The notes under the pieces were generated by a model. It did not search any database. It was not told where the DNA came from and was given only the letters and a program-made list of their open reading frames with translations. Below are positions 54,701 to 62,669 of a stretch of 64,000 nucleotides of DNA, in pieces. Positions within the stretch are counted from its first letter, which is position 1, and each line of letters opens with the position of its first letter. Source of the stretch: Chitinophagaceae bacterium (GTDB lineage: Bacteria > Bacteroidota > Bacteroidia > Chitinophagales > Chitinophagaceae); assembly GCA_019638625.1 (NCBI GenBank), contig JAHBTK010000004.1, positions 1 to 64,000 on the forward strand, given 5' to 3'. The position numbers and the translations under genes were made by a program.

Positions 54701-55214
54701 CATACAGTGGATCACCATTTTCATCGGTAATCTTGCCCGTTACGGTTATCGGCGGAATTTCGGCAGGGGCTGTTTCAGGTATTACTACCAGCCGCTCTTC
54801 TTTTTTACGGATCACTACGGTTTTATTGATGATGGCATAATCAAAGGGCTGACCGGCAAAACAAATTTCAATAGCCCTTTCTACCGGAACGGCATTCAGC
54901 TCCACCGAAACATTGCGGGCGTTCCGGATAAGCCTTTTGTTAAAGAAAAACTGGTACCCGCTCTGGCGGGTGATTTCCCTGAAAACCGATTCGCAGGGCA
55001 TATCTTTTGCCCTGAGCGTGATCTGCTGGGCATAACCTCCGGCACTTACCTTAAGGCAGGCGGCCAATACAAGAATAACTGTAAGCCTCATAATCAACAG
55101 CATTTTTTTTACCTGCTGAAACTGCCGCAGAGGGAGAAACGGCAGGTGTTGGTTTTTGGTTTTTGTACTGTCCGGGATAAAAAAATGACAGTCCAAATGC
55201 GCAGTAAATTGCAT
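51795..55214 (-). CDS. SusC/RagA-family TonB-dependent transporter with STN domain (PUL 2)
   Basis: Outer-membrane importer of the PUL 2 oligosaccharide. About 1139 aa from ATG 55212-55214; this start, not the more distal one, aligns with the PUL 1 susC start inside a conserved leader. After a signal (LTVILVLAACLKVSAGGYAQ) come STN (ITLRAKDMPCESVFREITRQ, to about residue 135), a carboxypeptidase-regulatory-like domain (GKITDENGDPLYGVSIIEKG), the plug (VVAVGYGSARKRDLTGAVAS, AASAAIFGSQASSGVILITT) and the barrel, ending LLGIDITF. STN implies signalling to the FecR upstream. Intact. Confidence 0.96.
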   Translation of the reverse strand: MQFTAHLDCHFFIPDSTKTKNQHLPFLPLRQFQQVKKMLLIMRLTVILVLAACLKVSAGGYAQQITLRAKDMPCESVFREITRQSGYQFFFNKRLIRNARNVSVELNAVPVERAIEICFAGQPFDYAIINKTVVIRKKEERLVVIPETAPAEIPPITVTGKITDENGDPLYGVSIIEKGNPNMGTTTDVDGNFSLNLSSNAILLISYTGYEKQEVAVNNRTTVNIVLIGEIKVLDQVVAVGYGSARKRDLTGAVASVKITDELSQLPNVSIVQALQGTIPGVNVGITNRAGEEPSLTVRGNNTLSGNASAPLIVVDNIIYRGSLIDLNPKDIATIDILKDASAAAIFGSQASSGVILITTKRGTVTEKPRFNFSTSHTVQVPSNEMVPMGREELDEFIRNTNWERGSRLGPDYLQRNPDFQYYSMLKSADLTKGFLDGVENNWWNDFTRNGRISSYDLSMNGGSKAIRYFVSGGMQDVLGYIKNDKYRRYSFRINLDADINPWLRIGLQSSLALSNYSGVEPSASGIFTMQPWAPIYDDEGNHHLTPNGSSVNPYLTLQVNDDDRRFSGNGNLYAHIKIPFIDGLSYRINYGNNYRTNILNRFDAWGAGFQGSGLKNFSENYIWTVDNIVTYETSLNKHRLKLDLVYGVEKSKYQYTNASSSRFAIDDLGYWRLQAGEQASFSINTGGAQSSSLYSSGRAFYSFNDKYMITATLRRDGFSGFGSDKKMGTFPSVSVAWVASEENFFRSGWINYLKLRGSYGKSGRRAVDPYSTMAIVAMSPVYVFGDGAQATMGQWISTMANNQLGWETTTGVNMGMDFNLFNSRVQGNIDYYRNHTEDILYGIQLPTMTGFSSISTNIGRVKNHGIELNISGDVLRYSDFNWNAGFNFSRNRNQIISIIGMDGDGDGKEDDLIANGLFIGQPQNVIYDYEITGEMWQLADRERGIIPAGFFPGTLKIVDRNNDGEISATDDRTILGYTDPSYRFGITNTLKYKNFSLYLFINSIQGGKKFYRALVDPAWDFNNYEFITQGNGPKGAWDYWMPENPGAKYRRTDIRPAYEGFHYDSRSFIRLQDVTLSYSFGSKVTNKLAPGGMRLYISGKNLFTITKWEGVDPELGTRISPGVLPVMRSFLLGIDITF

Positions 55215-55307
55215 AACTTTGGTTTGTTGGGTGAATAAATAACAGTCTTCGCCGATTGTATATACATTGACCCATATACCGGCCAGCAGTGTTCCACCAC
55301 TACTGGC
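55215..55307 (-). promoter_or_regulatory. conserved structured leader of susC (PUL 2)
   Basis: Minus-strand order: hairpin GCCAGTAGTG ... CACTGCTGGC (55282-55307), ATACAATCGGC, GACTG, TTATTTATTCACCCAACAAA, CCAAAGTTATGC with the start codon. Nearly every block is shared with 14213-14313 before the other susC. Confidence 0.6.
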
Positions 55308-55329
55308 TTTTTTATGAGCCAATTATAAC

Positions 55330-56529
55330 CTATTGTTTGCCCGCCATAGCGGGCTTGATTTCCACTATACCATCCCGGATGGTTGCCCGGATATCACTGT
55401 AACGTATGATGTCCAGGAATTCCGAAAGCTTTACATCGCGGGAAATACCCCCGTTAAGTGTATCCCTGGGGATGCCCTGCGGATATTCCACCCGGATGTC
55501 GTACCACCGCTCTGCCTGGCGCATTACCGCACTTACATCCGCATTCTTAAAATTGAATACGCCGTTTTTCCATGCCATCACGAGTTCAAGGTCCACCTCC
55601 TTATTTACATCAATTTTATTACTCACCCTTGCCTGCTGTCCCGGAAATATCAGTACCGGCTCGGCAGAAGCGACACTTACCCTTACCGCCCCTTCCAGCA
55701 AAGTCACTTTCGTATCAGGCTCATCATTATATGCATTGATATTAAAATGAGTACCCAGCACCTGAACATCAGCAGGAATACCCGATTCACGATTTACCTT
55801 CACGCTAAAGGGAACCTTGTTCCCTTTCGGATCCTTTAGCTCCGCTACTTCAAAATATGCCTCTCCCGAAACTTCCACCTTTCTTGTTTCTCCCGTAAAA
55901 TAAACAGGGTAGTGAAGCGATGAGGCTGCATTCAGCCACACTTTTGTTCCATCTGCCAGTATGAGCCTGTACTGCCGCCCCCGCGGCGTAACAATGGAAT
56001 TGTATGCAACAATACCTGAAGCACCCTCCGCTTTTTCATAGCTCAATGTTCCTTCTTTATTGAGGATAGAAGGTCCTCCCTGCACTGCTATCGCCCCGTC
56101 GGCAGCGGTATCCAGCAAAATTTTTTGCCCGTTCGATAAAGTAAGAACAGCACCCGTTTTTCCCGGATCTGCGTCGTTAACATCTTTAACTATAGCAACA
56201 TGTTCAACCGGTTGATTCTTTTTATTATCGTCCGATAATAATAGCCACATCAAAGCGGTAGCTCCCAGCAGCAGTACAGCGGCCGCTACTTTCCACGGCA
56301 ACATTCTTTTAGGCATTTGTATTACCGTACCTTCCCTATTCCCGGCAACTTCCGCGGATATCCGCTCAAATAATTCTTCTCCAAATAAAGCCTTTTCCTC
56401 GTCTGTCCATTTCCATTCCCCTTTTGCCTCCAATGATGCATACCAGCGCTCTACCGCCTGCTTTTCTTCCTCAGAACATAAACCTTCCCGGTAACGTTGA
56501 AGTAAAATAACAGCCTGCTCCTTTGTCAT
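55330..56529 (-). CDS. FecR-family anti-sigma factor (PUL 2)
   Basis: Anti-sigma partner of the ECF factor 48 bp upstream; receives the signal from the STN domain of SusC. 399 aa: cytoplasmic part (about 1-80, EEEKQAVERWYASLEAKGEW), one membrane helix (about 77-97, VAAAVLLLGATALMWLLL), FecR domain (about 190-290; YRLILADGTKVWLNAASSLH, VEVSGEAYFEVAEL, VQVLGTHFNINAYNDEPDTK) and the C-terminal DUF4974 region (NADVSAVMRQAERWYDIRVE). Complete and standard in length. Confidence 0.94.
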   Translation of the reverse strand: MTKEQAVILLQRYREGLCSEEEKQAVERWYASLEAKGEWKWTDEEKALFGEELFERISAEVAGNREGTVIQMPKRMLPWKVAAAVLLLGATALMWLLLSDDNKKNQPVEHVAIVKDVNDADPGKTGAVLTLSNGQKILLDTAADGAIAVQGGPSILNKEGTLSYEKAEGASGIVAYNSIVTPRGRQYRLILADGTKVWLNAASSLHYPVYFTGETRKVEVSGEAYFEVAELKDPKGNKVPFSVKVNRESGIPADVQVLGTHFNINAYNDEPDTKVTLLEGAVRVSVASAEPVLIFPGQQARVSNKIDVNKEVDLELVMAWKNGVFNFKNADVSAVMRQAERWYDIRVEYPQGIPRDTLNGGISRDVKLSEFLDIIRYSDIRATIRDGIVEIKPAMAGKQ

Positions 56530-56577
56530 GATGGTAAAACAAGAACCCTTTACAAAAGTCCCACTCCATAAAACAGG

Positions 56578-57204
56578 TTACATGAACAGCAAAAAAGTAG
56601 TAGACGGAAAAAGAAAAAAGAAAAAAAATTTTGCCGACAGACAGGTCAGGAAAAGCATCATTGATTCGCTAACGTAGGCGCGGAGCGATTTAAGGGCATT
56701 GCTTAACTGTTTTCTCACGGTATTTTCTGCAATGCCCAGGCGGTCTGCAATTTCCTTATAAGACATTTTTTCGTTCCGGCTTAAAAGATACACTTCCTGC
56801 ATTTTAGGCGGCAGGCTGGCAACAGCCTGGTCTAATTTACGCTGTAGTTCCCTGTATTCACAATGCAGGATAGGGTCTGGCACTTCCTCCGCTATACTAG
56901 CGGATAAAGTTTGTAAATAATTATTGCGGGTAATATTCTTTTCAATGTAACGTATAGCAATATTGCGAACACTTTTCAGCAGGTAAACGATCAGCGGGCC
57001 CCTCAGCTCAATCTCTGCCCTGCGCTTCCATATGGAAACAAATACTTCCTGTACGATGTCCCTGGCGTCCTCCCGCGAATGCACTACTTTCAGCACCCGC
57101 AAAGCCAGTCTTTCCCAATACCTGTGGTATATTTCGGCAAAAGCCTTTGCATCGCTGTTGCGAAGCAATTGCATTAAAGCTTCATCAGTTAGTTGGTGAT
57201 ACAT
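56578..57204 (-). CDS. ECF sigma-70 factor, FecI-like (PUL 2)
   Basis: Sigma factor for the PUL 2 operon. About 208 aa from ATG 57202-57204 (MYHQLTDEALMQLLRNS, the usual opening; an upstream start would add 19 hydrophobic residues). Region 2: FAEIYHRYWERLALRVLKVV, SREDARDIVQEVFVSIWKR. Region 4: LPPKMQEVYLLSRNEKMSYK then EIADRLGIAENTVRKQLSNA. The last 20 residues are extremely Phe-rich and hydrophobic (KFFFFFLFPSTTFLLF), an odd tail for a sigma factor that could tether it to the membrane. Confidence 0.92.
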   Translation of the reverse strand: MYHQLTDEALMQLLRNSDAKAFAEIYHRYWERLALRVLKVVHSREDARDIVQEVFVSIWKRRAEIELRGPLIVYLLKSVRNIAIRYIEKNITRNNYLQTLSASIAEEVPDPILHCEYRELQRKLDQAVASLPPKMQEVYLLSRNEKMSYKEIADRLGIAENTVRKQLSNALKSLRAYVSESMMLFLTCLSAKFFFFFLFPSTTFLLFM

Positions 57205-57664
57205 GGAAGGGTGAATTAAACAAGCAATAACCAAATTTAAGCTAAAAAGACAATTATTCATTAGTTAAACAATAAAAGAAGGTTTATGAGGGAATTGAAA
57301 TGGCTTTTCCAATAGGTACGGGAGGATAATGCGAGAAGTTGAATAGTTGTACACTGTGATTCAGTGCGGATAGCAAAATACAAACACACTCTCCCGTCAT
57401 TGGCATCCGCCAGACAGTAGTGTAAAAGCTGAGCATTAGTACCAAGACCGGCAGACCTGCCTGCCGCAGGCAGATATCTCACTCTCGGAAATACAATTAT
57501 GCGACAATCTCCGTGTTGCTCGTTCGATATGACGATACGCTCAACTGGCCCGCCGGCATGAAGATTTGGGTTGGCAACAATTATCCTTTGCGGTTTTATG
57601 CAAATACTATATTTTTATTGCATAATAACGCAAACACTTTTTTAGCGCTGTCAAATAGTCACAC
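57205..57664. other. divergent promoter region between PUL 2 and the ROK operon
   Basis: 460 bp with promoters for the sigma gene (left) and the ROK-MFS operon (right). It includes a palindromic repeat at 57456-57473. An AT-rich stretch just before 57665 (TATATTTTTATTGCATAATA) with TTTG about 20 bases upstream is a fair Bacteroidota promoter candidate. Confidence 0.4.
57456..57473. repeat. palindromic repeat CCTGCCTGCCGCAGGCAG
   Basis: Same core as in the hairpin at 27740-27774; seen in two distant spacers of this window. Confidence 0.6.
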
Positions 57665-58627
57665 GTGAAAAGTACACGCATCCTGGCAATAGATTTAGGA
57701 GGTACCAAAGCGGCATTTGCGGTTTTGGATGCCGGTGGTGTGCAGCACTTCTCATCCAGGTTGCTGCTCGAAGGAAGGTCCGGCACTGAAGTGGGTGAGT
57801 TGCTGGTGGCCGAAACCAGAGATATCCTGCACCATATGCGCCAGGCTCATACACCGGTTTCCGCTATTGGCATAGCTGTTCCCGGGGCGGTAGACAATGG
57901 TTATGTGTGGGCGCCAAAAATACCGGGCTGGGAAGCATACCCTCTTTTAAACGAAATACAAAACGCTGCGAATAACCTGCCTGTGGTTATCGAGAGTGAC
58001 CGTACCTGTTATATTCTCGGAGAATGCTGGATGGGCAATGCCCGCGACTGCAATGATGTGATCTTTTTATCGGTAGGAACAGGTATAGGGGCGGGCATCC
58101 TGGTAAATGGAAAAGTATTAAAAGGTATCCGCGATATCGGTGGGGCCATCGGCTGGATGGTAATGCCGGCGCCTGAAGCCGGTGAAAACCGGGAACCGGT
58201 ACGGCTGGAAGAGTTTGCTTCGGGAAGCGGTATACCATTGCTGGCTTCCGTTATAACAAAAACGCAACACGATACCGCCACAGCCCCAAAATACCTGTCC
58301 GCAGAACAACTTATCACCGCTTATGATACAGATCCGCTGGCAAGGGCGGTTATAGATCAGTGTATTATATGGTGGGGAATGACAATAGCCAACCTCACCA
58401 GTATTTTTAATCCCGAAAAGATCATTGTGGGAGGGGGTGTATTTGGTCCGGCTACGCGTTTTATACCGCAAATAAAAAAAGAGGCGGAAAAATGGGCTCA
58501 ACCGCTTAGCAGCAGACTATATCACCTGGAAGCCAGTAAAACCGGGCAATTGGCGGGTGTGTACGGGGCAGCCAGGGCGGCATTGGATCTTGTAAGCTCC
58601 CAAAACAAAGGAAAAAATGTACAATAA
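57665..58627 (+). CDS. ROK-family sugar kinase, zinc-less
   Basis: Cytoplasmic sugar kinase of the ROK family, probably for an amino sugar (GlcNAc, ManNAc or MurNAc). 320 aa from a GTG start (57665) ahead of KSTRILAIDLGGTKAAFAV, the phosphate-1 ATP motif. Catalytic Asp is in VIESDRTCYILGE (usual END replaced by ESD). IFLSVGTGIGAGILVNGKVL is the phosphate-2 loop. The zinc-binding cluster CxCGxxGC found in most ROK proteins is absent (GAIGWMVMPAPEAGENREPV stands there), marking a divergent subgroup. The MFS gene overlaps its end by 11 bp. Context: divergent from the PUL 2 sigma gene. Confidence 0.88.
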   Translation: MKSTRILAIDLGGTKAAFAVLDAGGVQHFSSRLLLEGRSGTEVGELLVAETRDILHHMRQAHTPVSAIGIAVPGAVDNGYVWAPKIPGWEAYPLLNEIQNAANNLPVVIESDRTCYILGECWMGNARDCNDVIFLSVGTGIGAGILVNGKVLKGIRDIGGAIGWMVMPAPEAGENREPVRLEEFASGSGIPLLASVITKTQHDTATAPKYLSAEQLITAYDTDPLARAVIDQCIIWWGMTIANLTSIFNPEKIIVGGGVFGPATRFIPQIKKEAEKWAQPLSSRLYHLEASKTGQLAGVYGAARAALDLVSSQNKGKNVQ

Positions 58628-59792
58628 AAATTATGTTTTTATTATTGCCTGCGCGGGAATGCTGCTATTCGGTGTTACGCTGATAACACTCGGCGCGGTA
58701 CTCCCGGATCTGCAGGCAAAATTTGACCTGCCTGATCAGTCCGCAGGCGCCCTGTTTGCCATATTGCCCTTTGGAATTCTTGCCGGCTCCCTGGTATTCG
58801 GATATTTCTGCGACCGGTATGGTCACAAGTGGGTATTGATCCTGTCCTGCTTATGTGTTGCCGCAGGTTTGGTCGGCATTGGTTATGCCACTTCAGTTTC
58901 CTGGTTGAAGGTATCCGTTTTCATTTTCGGAGCAGGCGGCGGCAGCATTAATGGCGCCACCAACGCATTGGTGTCTGATATCAGCGTTGTAAACAAAAGC
59001 GCCAACCTCAGTTTATTGGGGGTGTTCTTTGCCATTGGCGCATTGGGCATGCCGCTGTTGCTGGGGTTGCTGCAAAGTATCATTTTTTTTGAAACAGTGC
59101 TGTTTGCCCTGGCGCTTTTCGCATTTTTGATCGTACTGGTAATACTGGTCGTTTCATTCCCGCCGCCCAAAGCGATGGAGCTAAAAAATGTTTCCGTCAT
59201 CCTGACCGCGCTAAACAAACCTTTGCTGCTCCTGATATCATTTTTCCTGTTTTTTCAAAGCAGCCTGGAAGCGATCGTGCACAACTGGATCACTTCCTAT
59301 TTAACGAAAACCCTAGAGATCACCCCGGAAAAAGCATTGTACGCACTCACACTGAACGTAGTGGGGATGGCGGTCATGCGGCTTCTGATGGGTGGTTTTT
59401 TGAGAAAAATAAACGACGCCCGCATCCTGCTTATCTCCATGGGAATGCTCTTTGTTTCATCCTCCGTTTTATGGTACACAGCAGATGAAACTATGGCGAT
59501 GACAGCTATTTTCCTGTTGGGCGCCGGTATGGCGGCCGGTTTCCCTGTGATGTACGCTTTTGTGGGTAAGCTATATCCCGCTATGTCTGCCACCGCTTTC
59601 AGCTTTGTGCTGGTGATTGCGCTTATCGGGAACATGTTGATCAACTACGGAATGGGATTGATTGCGGAACACTACGGTATTCAATACCTGACGATAGCGA
59701 TATGGCTGGAAGTCATTGCCATGATGTTATTATGCTTTCTGATCCTTCCGGGAACAAAACTTACCGGAACGCCGGGTATAACCGCAACCTGA
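58617..59792 (+). CDS. MFS sugar transporter
   Basis: Inner-membrane major-facilitator protein of 391 aa with about 12 hydrophobic helices (first: FIIACAGMLLFGVTLITLGA). Motif A between helices 2 and 3 is GYFCDRYGHKW, near the classical GxxxDRxGRR. Only short loops; both termini are short. It overlaps the ROK kinase by 11 bp, so they are translated together. The family position suggests uptake of the monosaccharide that the kinase then phosphorylates. Similar FucP/NAG-type carriers sit beside ROK kinases in other Bacteroidota. Exact substrate not readable. Confidence 0.9.
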   Translation: MYNKNYVFIIACAGMLLFGVTLITLGAVLPDLQAKFDLPDQSAGALFAILPFGILAGSLVFGYFCDRYGHKWVLILSCLCVAAGLVGIGYATSVSWLKVSVFIFGAGGGSINGATNALVSDISVVNKSANLSLLGVFFAIGALGMPLLLGLLQSIIFFETVLFALALFAFLIVLVILVVSFPPPKAMELKNVSVILTALNKPLLLLISFFLFFQSSLEAIVHNWITSYLTKTLEITPEKALYALTLNVVGMAVMRLLMGGFLRKINDARILLISMGMLFVSSSVLWYTADETMAMTAIFLLGAGMAAGFPVMYAFVGKLYPAMSATAFSFVLVIALIGNMLINYGMGLIAEHYGIQYLTIAIWLEVIAMMLLCFLILPGTKLTGTPGITAT

Positions 59793-59866
59793 TTGATCGG
59801 TGGTGAAAGCTCAGGCTTTAATTGTTCTGTAAATCTTTATATACTAAATATTTAAAACTGATACGT

Positions 59867-60631
59867 ATGATGTTAGCGAAACAATGGTTGGCAAACGCAA
59901 GAGAAATTATGTCGAAAATAGAAGACACACAGTCGGAAAATATCTATAAAGCAGCTACCTGGATGGCCGATGCCATAGAGCAGAAACGCTGGGTACATAC
60001 CTTCGGCTGCGGACATGCCACCCTGCCAATAGAAGAGATGTATCCCCGGATTGGCGGCTTTGTGGGCTTCCACCCCATGTGTGAGTTGCCACTCACTTTT
60101 TTTACGCGTATAACCGGTGAAATGGGTGTTCACCAGTTCGTCTTCCTGGAAAGAGTGGAAGGATATGGAAAAGAGATCATGAAAGGATACAATTTTGATA
60201 CCCGCGACGTGATGTGGCTGTTCTCGCATACCGGTATCAATAACGTGAATATTGACATCGCACTGGAAGCAAAAAACAAGGGTATGAAAGTGATCGCTTT
60301 TGGTTCAGCGGCAGAAGCCAGAGGTAAAACCACCAGGCACTCATCCGGAAAAACGATCTTTGATATTGCAGACCTGGTAGTGGATACCTGCGTACCGATA
60401 CAGGACGCCTCCGTACCGCTGAAAAATCACCAGGACAAGGTGGGTCCGCTGTCTACCATGGGTTTTGTCACCTGTGTATGGATGACCGTTACCACCGTTG
60501 CCGAGATACTGGCTGAGCGCGGCGTTAAACTTTATATTCACCCCTCTCATAACGTACCCGGAGACAGTACCGCCAAAGAACGCCTGGAAGACGCGTTGGC
60601 GGAATATAAAGCACGGGTAGCGGGTGTCTAA
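59867..60631 (+). CDS. SIS-domain sugar-phosphate isomerase-like protein (UPF0309 type)
   Basis: About 254 aa from ATG 59867 (MMLAKQWLANAREIMSKIED; the earlier ATG has no support). One SIS domain covers most of the chain: WVHTFGCGHATLPIEEMYPR binds the sugar phosphate, MWLFSHTGINNVNIDIALEA is the second SIS loop, then GMKVIAFGSAAEAR and ASVPLKNHQDKVGPLSTMGF. These match the UPF0309 family, whose activity is unproven. In this operon it may isomerise or bind a phosphorylated amino sugar. Gap of 74 bp after the MFS gene, same strand. Confidence 0.85.
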   Translation: MMLAKQWLANAREIMSKIEDTQSENIYKAATWMADAIEQKRWVHTFGCGHATLPIEEMYPRIGGFVGFHPMCELPLTFFTRITGEMGVHQFVFLERVEGYGKEIMKGYNFDTRDVMWLFSHTGINNVNIDIALEAKNKGMKVIAFGSAAEARGKTTRHSSGKTIFDIADLVVDTCVPIQDASVPLKNHQDKVGPLSTMGFVTCVWMTVTTVAEILAERGVKLYIHPSHNVPGDSTAKERLEDALAEYKARVAGV

Positions 60632-60755
60632 CCTCATATTACAGGCGAGGGGAGGCAATCAATGACGGTCTCCCTCTCCCTGTAATCCGGCGCTATAAAA
60701 ACTTTCCATTTTTCCTATTTTTGGAATTTTCATTGAAGTTTAAAAAATTCCGTGT

Positions 60756-61517
60756 ATGAATCCGAAGGGGCCTATTTTTAAAAATGAACGCCAGGCATAT
60801 ATACTCAAACAAATCAATCTCCATAATAAAGTTTCCTCTTCCGAACTGAGTACCCAATTAAACGTATCGGAAGATACGATCCGCAGAGACCTTACGGAAC
60901 TTGCTGATGCCGGGGAACTGGTGAAAGTGCACGGCGGGGCTTTATCCAAATCTTATCACTACCCTGCCCAGCAAAGCAAGGTATACGCGCAAACCGAGAA
61001 AAAAATAATAGCCGGTAAGGCTTTGCAACTGATCAAACCGGGAATGACCATTCTGACGGAAGCCGGAACTACCATGCTGGAGCTTGTTAAAATACTACCC
61101 CGGGAACTGGAAGCCACATTTTTTACAGTAAGTCCGCTCATGGCGCTTAACCTGGCGGAATACCCGCAGGTTACCGTTGTGTTGCTGGGGGGCGAAATAG
61201 ATATGGCTTCGCAGATCACCATTGGCGCCCGCCCCATCCAGGAACTGGCAAGCATCAAGGTAGACCTTTGCATTCTTGGTGTAAATGCGTTGAATGCGAA
61301 AGACGGGCTGACAGAAATTGACTGGAGAGTAGCACAGGTTAAAAAAGCAATGATAGAAGCGGGTCACCGGCTGGCTGTGCTGACCATATCAGAAAAGCTG
61401 GATTCCACTTTTAAAATGCAGATATGCCAGCCGGAAAGAATTAACTACCTGATCACCGAGTTGAATCCCCGCGACAAAAAGCTGAATGCTTACCGGAAAA
61501 AGATGCATATTTTATAA
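60756..61517 (+). CDS. DeoR-family transcriptional regulator
   Basis: Sugar-phosphate-responsive repressor. 253 aa: N-terminal winged helix (about 10-65; NKVSSSELSTQLNVSEDTIR then DLTELADAGELVKVHGGAL, the diagnostic DeoR signature) and C-terminal sensor domain (about 85-245; ILTEAGTTMLELVKILP, VVLLGGEIDMASQITIGARP, DLCILGVNALNAKDGLTEID). It follows the SIS gene by 124 bp on the same strand and likely controls this operon, sensing the phosphorylated amino sugar made by the ROK kinase. Complete. Confidence 0.94.
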   Translation: MNPKGPIFKNERQAYILKQINLHNKVSSSELSTQLNVSEDTIRRDLTELADAGELVKVHGGALSKSYHYPAQQSKVYAQTEKKIIAGKALQLIKPGMTILTEAGTTMLELVKILPRELEATFFTVSPLMALNLAEYPQVTVVLLGGEIDMASQITIGARPIQELASIKVDLCILGVNALNAKDGLTEIDWRVAQVKKAMIEAGHRLAVLTISEKLDSTFKMQICQPERINYLITELNPRDKKLNAYRKKMHIL

Positions 61518-61574
61518 CCGGCTGGTTTCTTTCCCTGCCTGAATATTTATTGTTATATTGATCAAAATCCGCCA

Positions 61575-62270
61575 ATGCGAATTATCATACCCATAGCAAT
61601 TATTATCTTCTTAAACGGGTGTGCATCACAAAAACCTGTACGGATTGCAGATCATAAAAAAGACGTATTGCTCGAAACCAACTATGGCAATATCACTGTA
61701 CGGCTGAGCGATGAAACACCTTTACACCGGGACAATTTCCTGAAGCTCGTTAAGAACCGCTATTACAACGGTCTTTTATTTCATCGTGTAATCAACCAGT
61801 TTATGATACAGGCAGGCGATCCGGACAGCAGGAAGGCGCCGGCCGGCAAGCCATTGGGCAATGGCGGACCGGGATATACCATACCTGCCGAATTCAGGCA
61901 CAGCCTTTTCCACAAAAAAGGGGTAATAGCAGCCGCCAGAAAGGGAGACGGCGTAAACCCCGAAAGAGCCAGCAGCGGTAGCCAGTTTTATATAGTACAG
62001 GGAAAAGTATGGACAGAAGGCGGATTGGATACGCTGCAGTACACAAGACGTGGAGGAAGAAATATCCCTGCGGAACATAGAACAGTATACATGCAAACCG
62101 GGGGAACACCCCACCTGGACCAGGCCTACACCGTGTTTGGTGAAGTAGTGGCAGGCTTACCGGTAATAGACAGTATCGCCGCTGTGGCAACCAGCAAAGG
62201 CCCGGACAGGGACAGACCCCTGGAAGACGTGGTAATCAAAAAAGCAAAACTGATCAAACGAAAACAGTAA
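61575..62270 (+). CDS. lipoprotein peptidyl-prolyl isomerase (cyclophilin type)
   Basis: Periplasm-facing cyclophilin that speeds prolyl isomerisation in exported proteins. 231 aa with a lipoprotein signal (IIIFLNGCASQ, Cys at about 16). Domain (about 30-228): VLLETNYGNITVRLSDETPL, YYNGLLFHRVINQFMIQAGD (active-site Arg), GSQFYIVQGKVW (the SQFYI variant of SQFFI) and YTVFGEVVAGLPVIDSI. A loop of about 25 residues (near 155-185) is inserted before the last strands. It lies 57 bp after the regulator gene, perhaps as a read-through gene with no functional link to sugar use. Confidence 0.93.
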   Translation: MRIIIPIAIIIFLNGCASQKPVRIADHKKDVLLETNYGNITVRLSDETPLHRDNFLKLVKNRYYNGLLFHRVINQFMIQAGDPDSRKAPAGKPLGNGGPGYTIPAEFRHSLFHKKGVIAAARKGDGVNPERASSGSQFYIVQGKVWTEGGLDTLQYTRRGGRNIPAEHRTVYMQTGGTPHLDQAYTVFGEVVAGLPVIDSIAAVATSKGPDRDRPLEDVVIKKAKLIKRKQ

Positions 62271-62613
62271 GAAGGCAGTCTTCAAAAAGGCCGGTACAGG
62301 AGATATACCACTCGGACGGGCAGGCACGAATGCGCCTGCGGAGTATTCATCTATCAAATTCGTGTTATTGTTTTTTATGCCTGATAGCTGCAGGCATTTT
62401 CAAATAATTCTTACAAAAGCCTTGCAGCAATGATGCTGTCAGTTCAAATCCTATGCCCCAAAGGCACATAATCCTCTTAATATCTTTTACGAATTCCGAC
62501 TAAATATTCGTGCATTAGTGGCAATTCACTCCTTTCTCACAAATCCATGAGGCATCTTCAGTTATTCAGCAACCCCTATTTAGACAGTCCTTCTTTCTTT
62601 CAAATTTCGCAGC
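62271..62613. other. spacer without gene
   Basis: Contains common Bacteroidota intergenic strings such as ATTCGTGCATTAGTGGCAA. No coding frame or RNA gene was recognised. Confidence 0.4.
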
Positions 62614-62650
62614 ATAAAAAAACCAGGAAGCTTTTTTACAACTCCCTGGT
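62614..62650 (-). terminator. intrinsic terminator of the metalloprotease gene
   Basis: On the minus strand ACCAGGGAG pairs with CTTCCTGGT (one G-T pair), loop of 11 bases, then seven T (the A-run at 62615-62622 on the + strand). It lies 20 bp after the stop at 62670. Confidence 0.75.
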
Positions 62651-62669
62651 ATGCGCGAAAGGAGCCTGG

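Noticed and set aside
62430..62475. tRNA-like T-loop string GTTCAAATCC
   Set aside because: The flanking bases cannot form the T stem or an acceptor stem.
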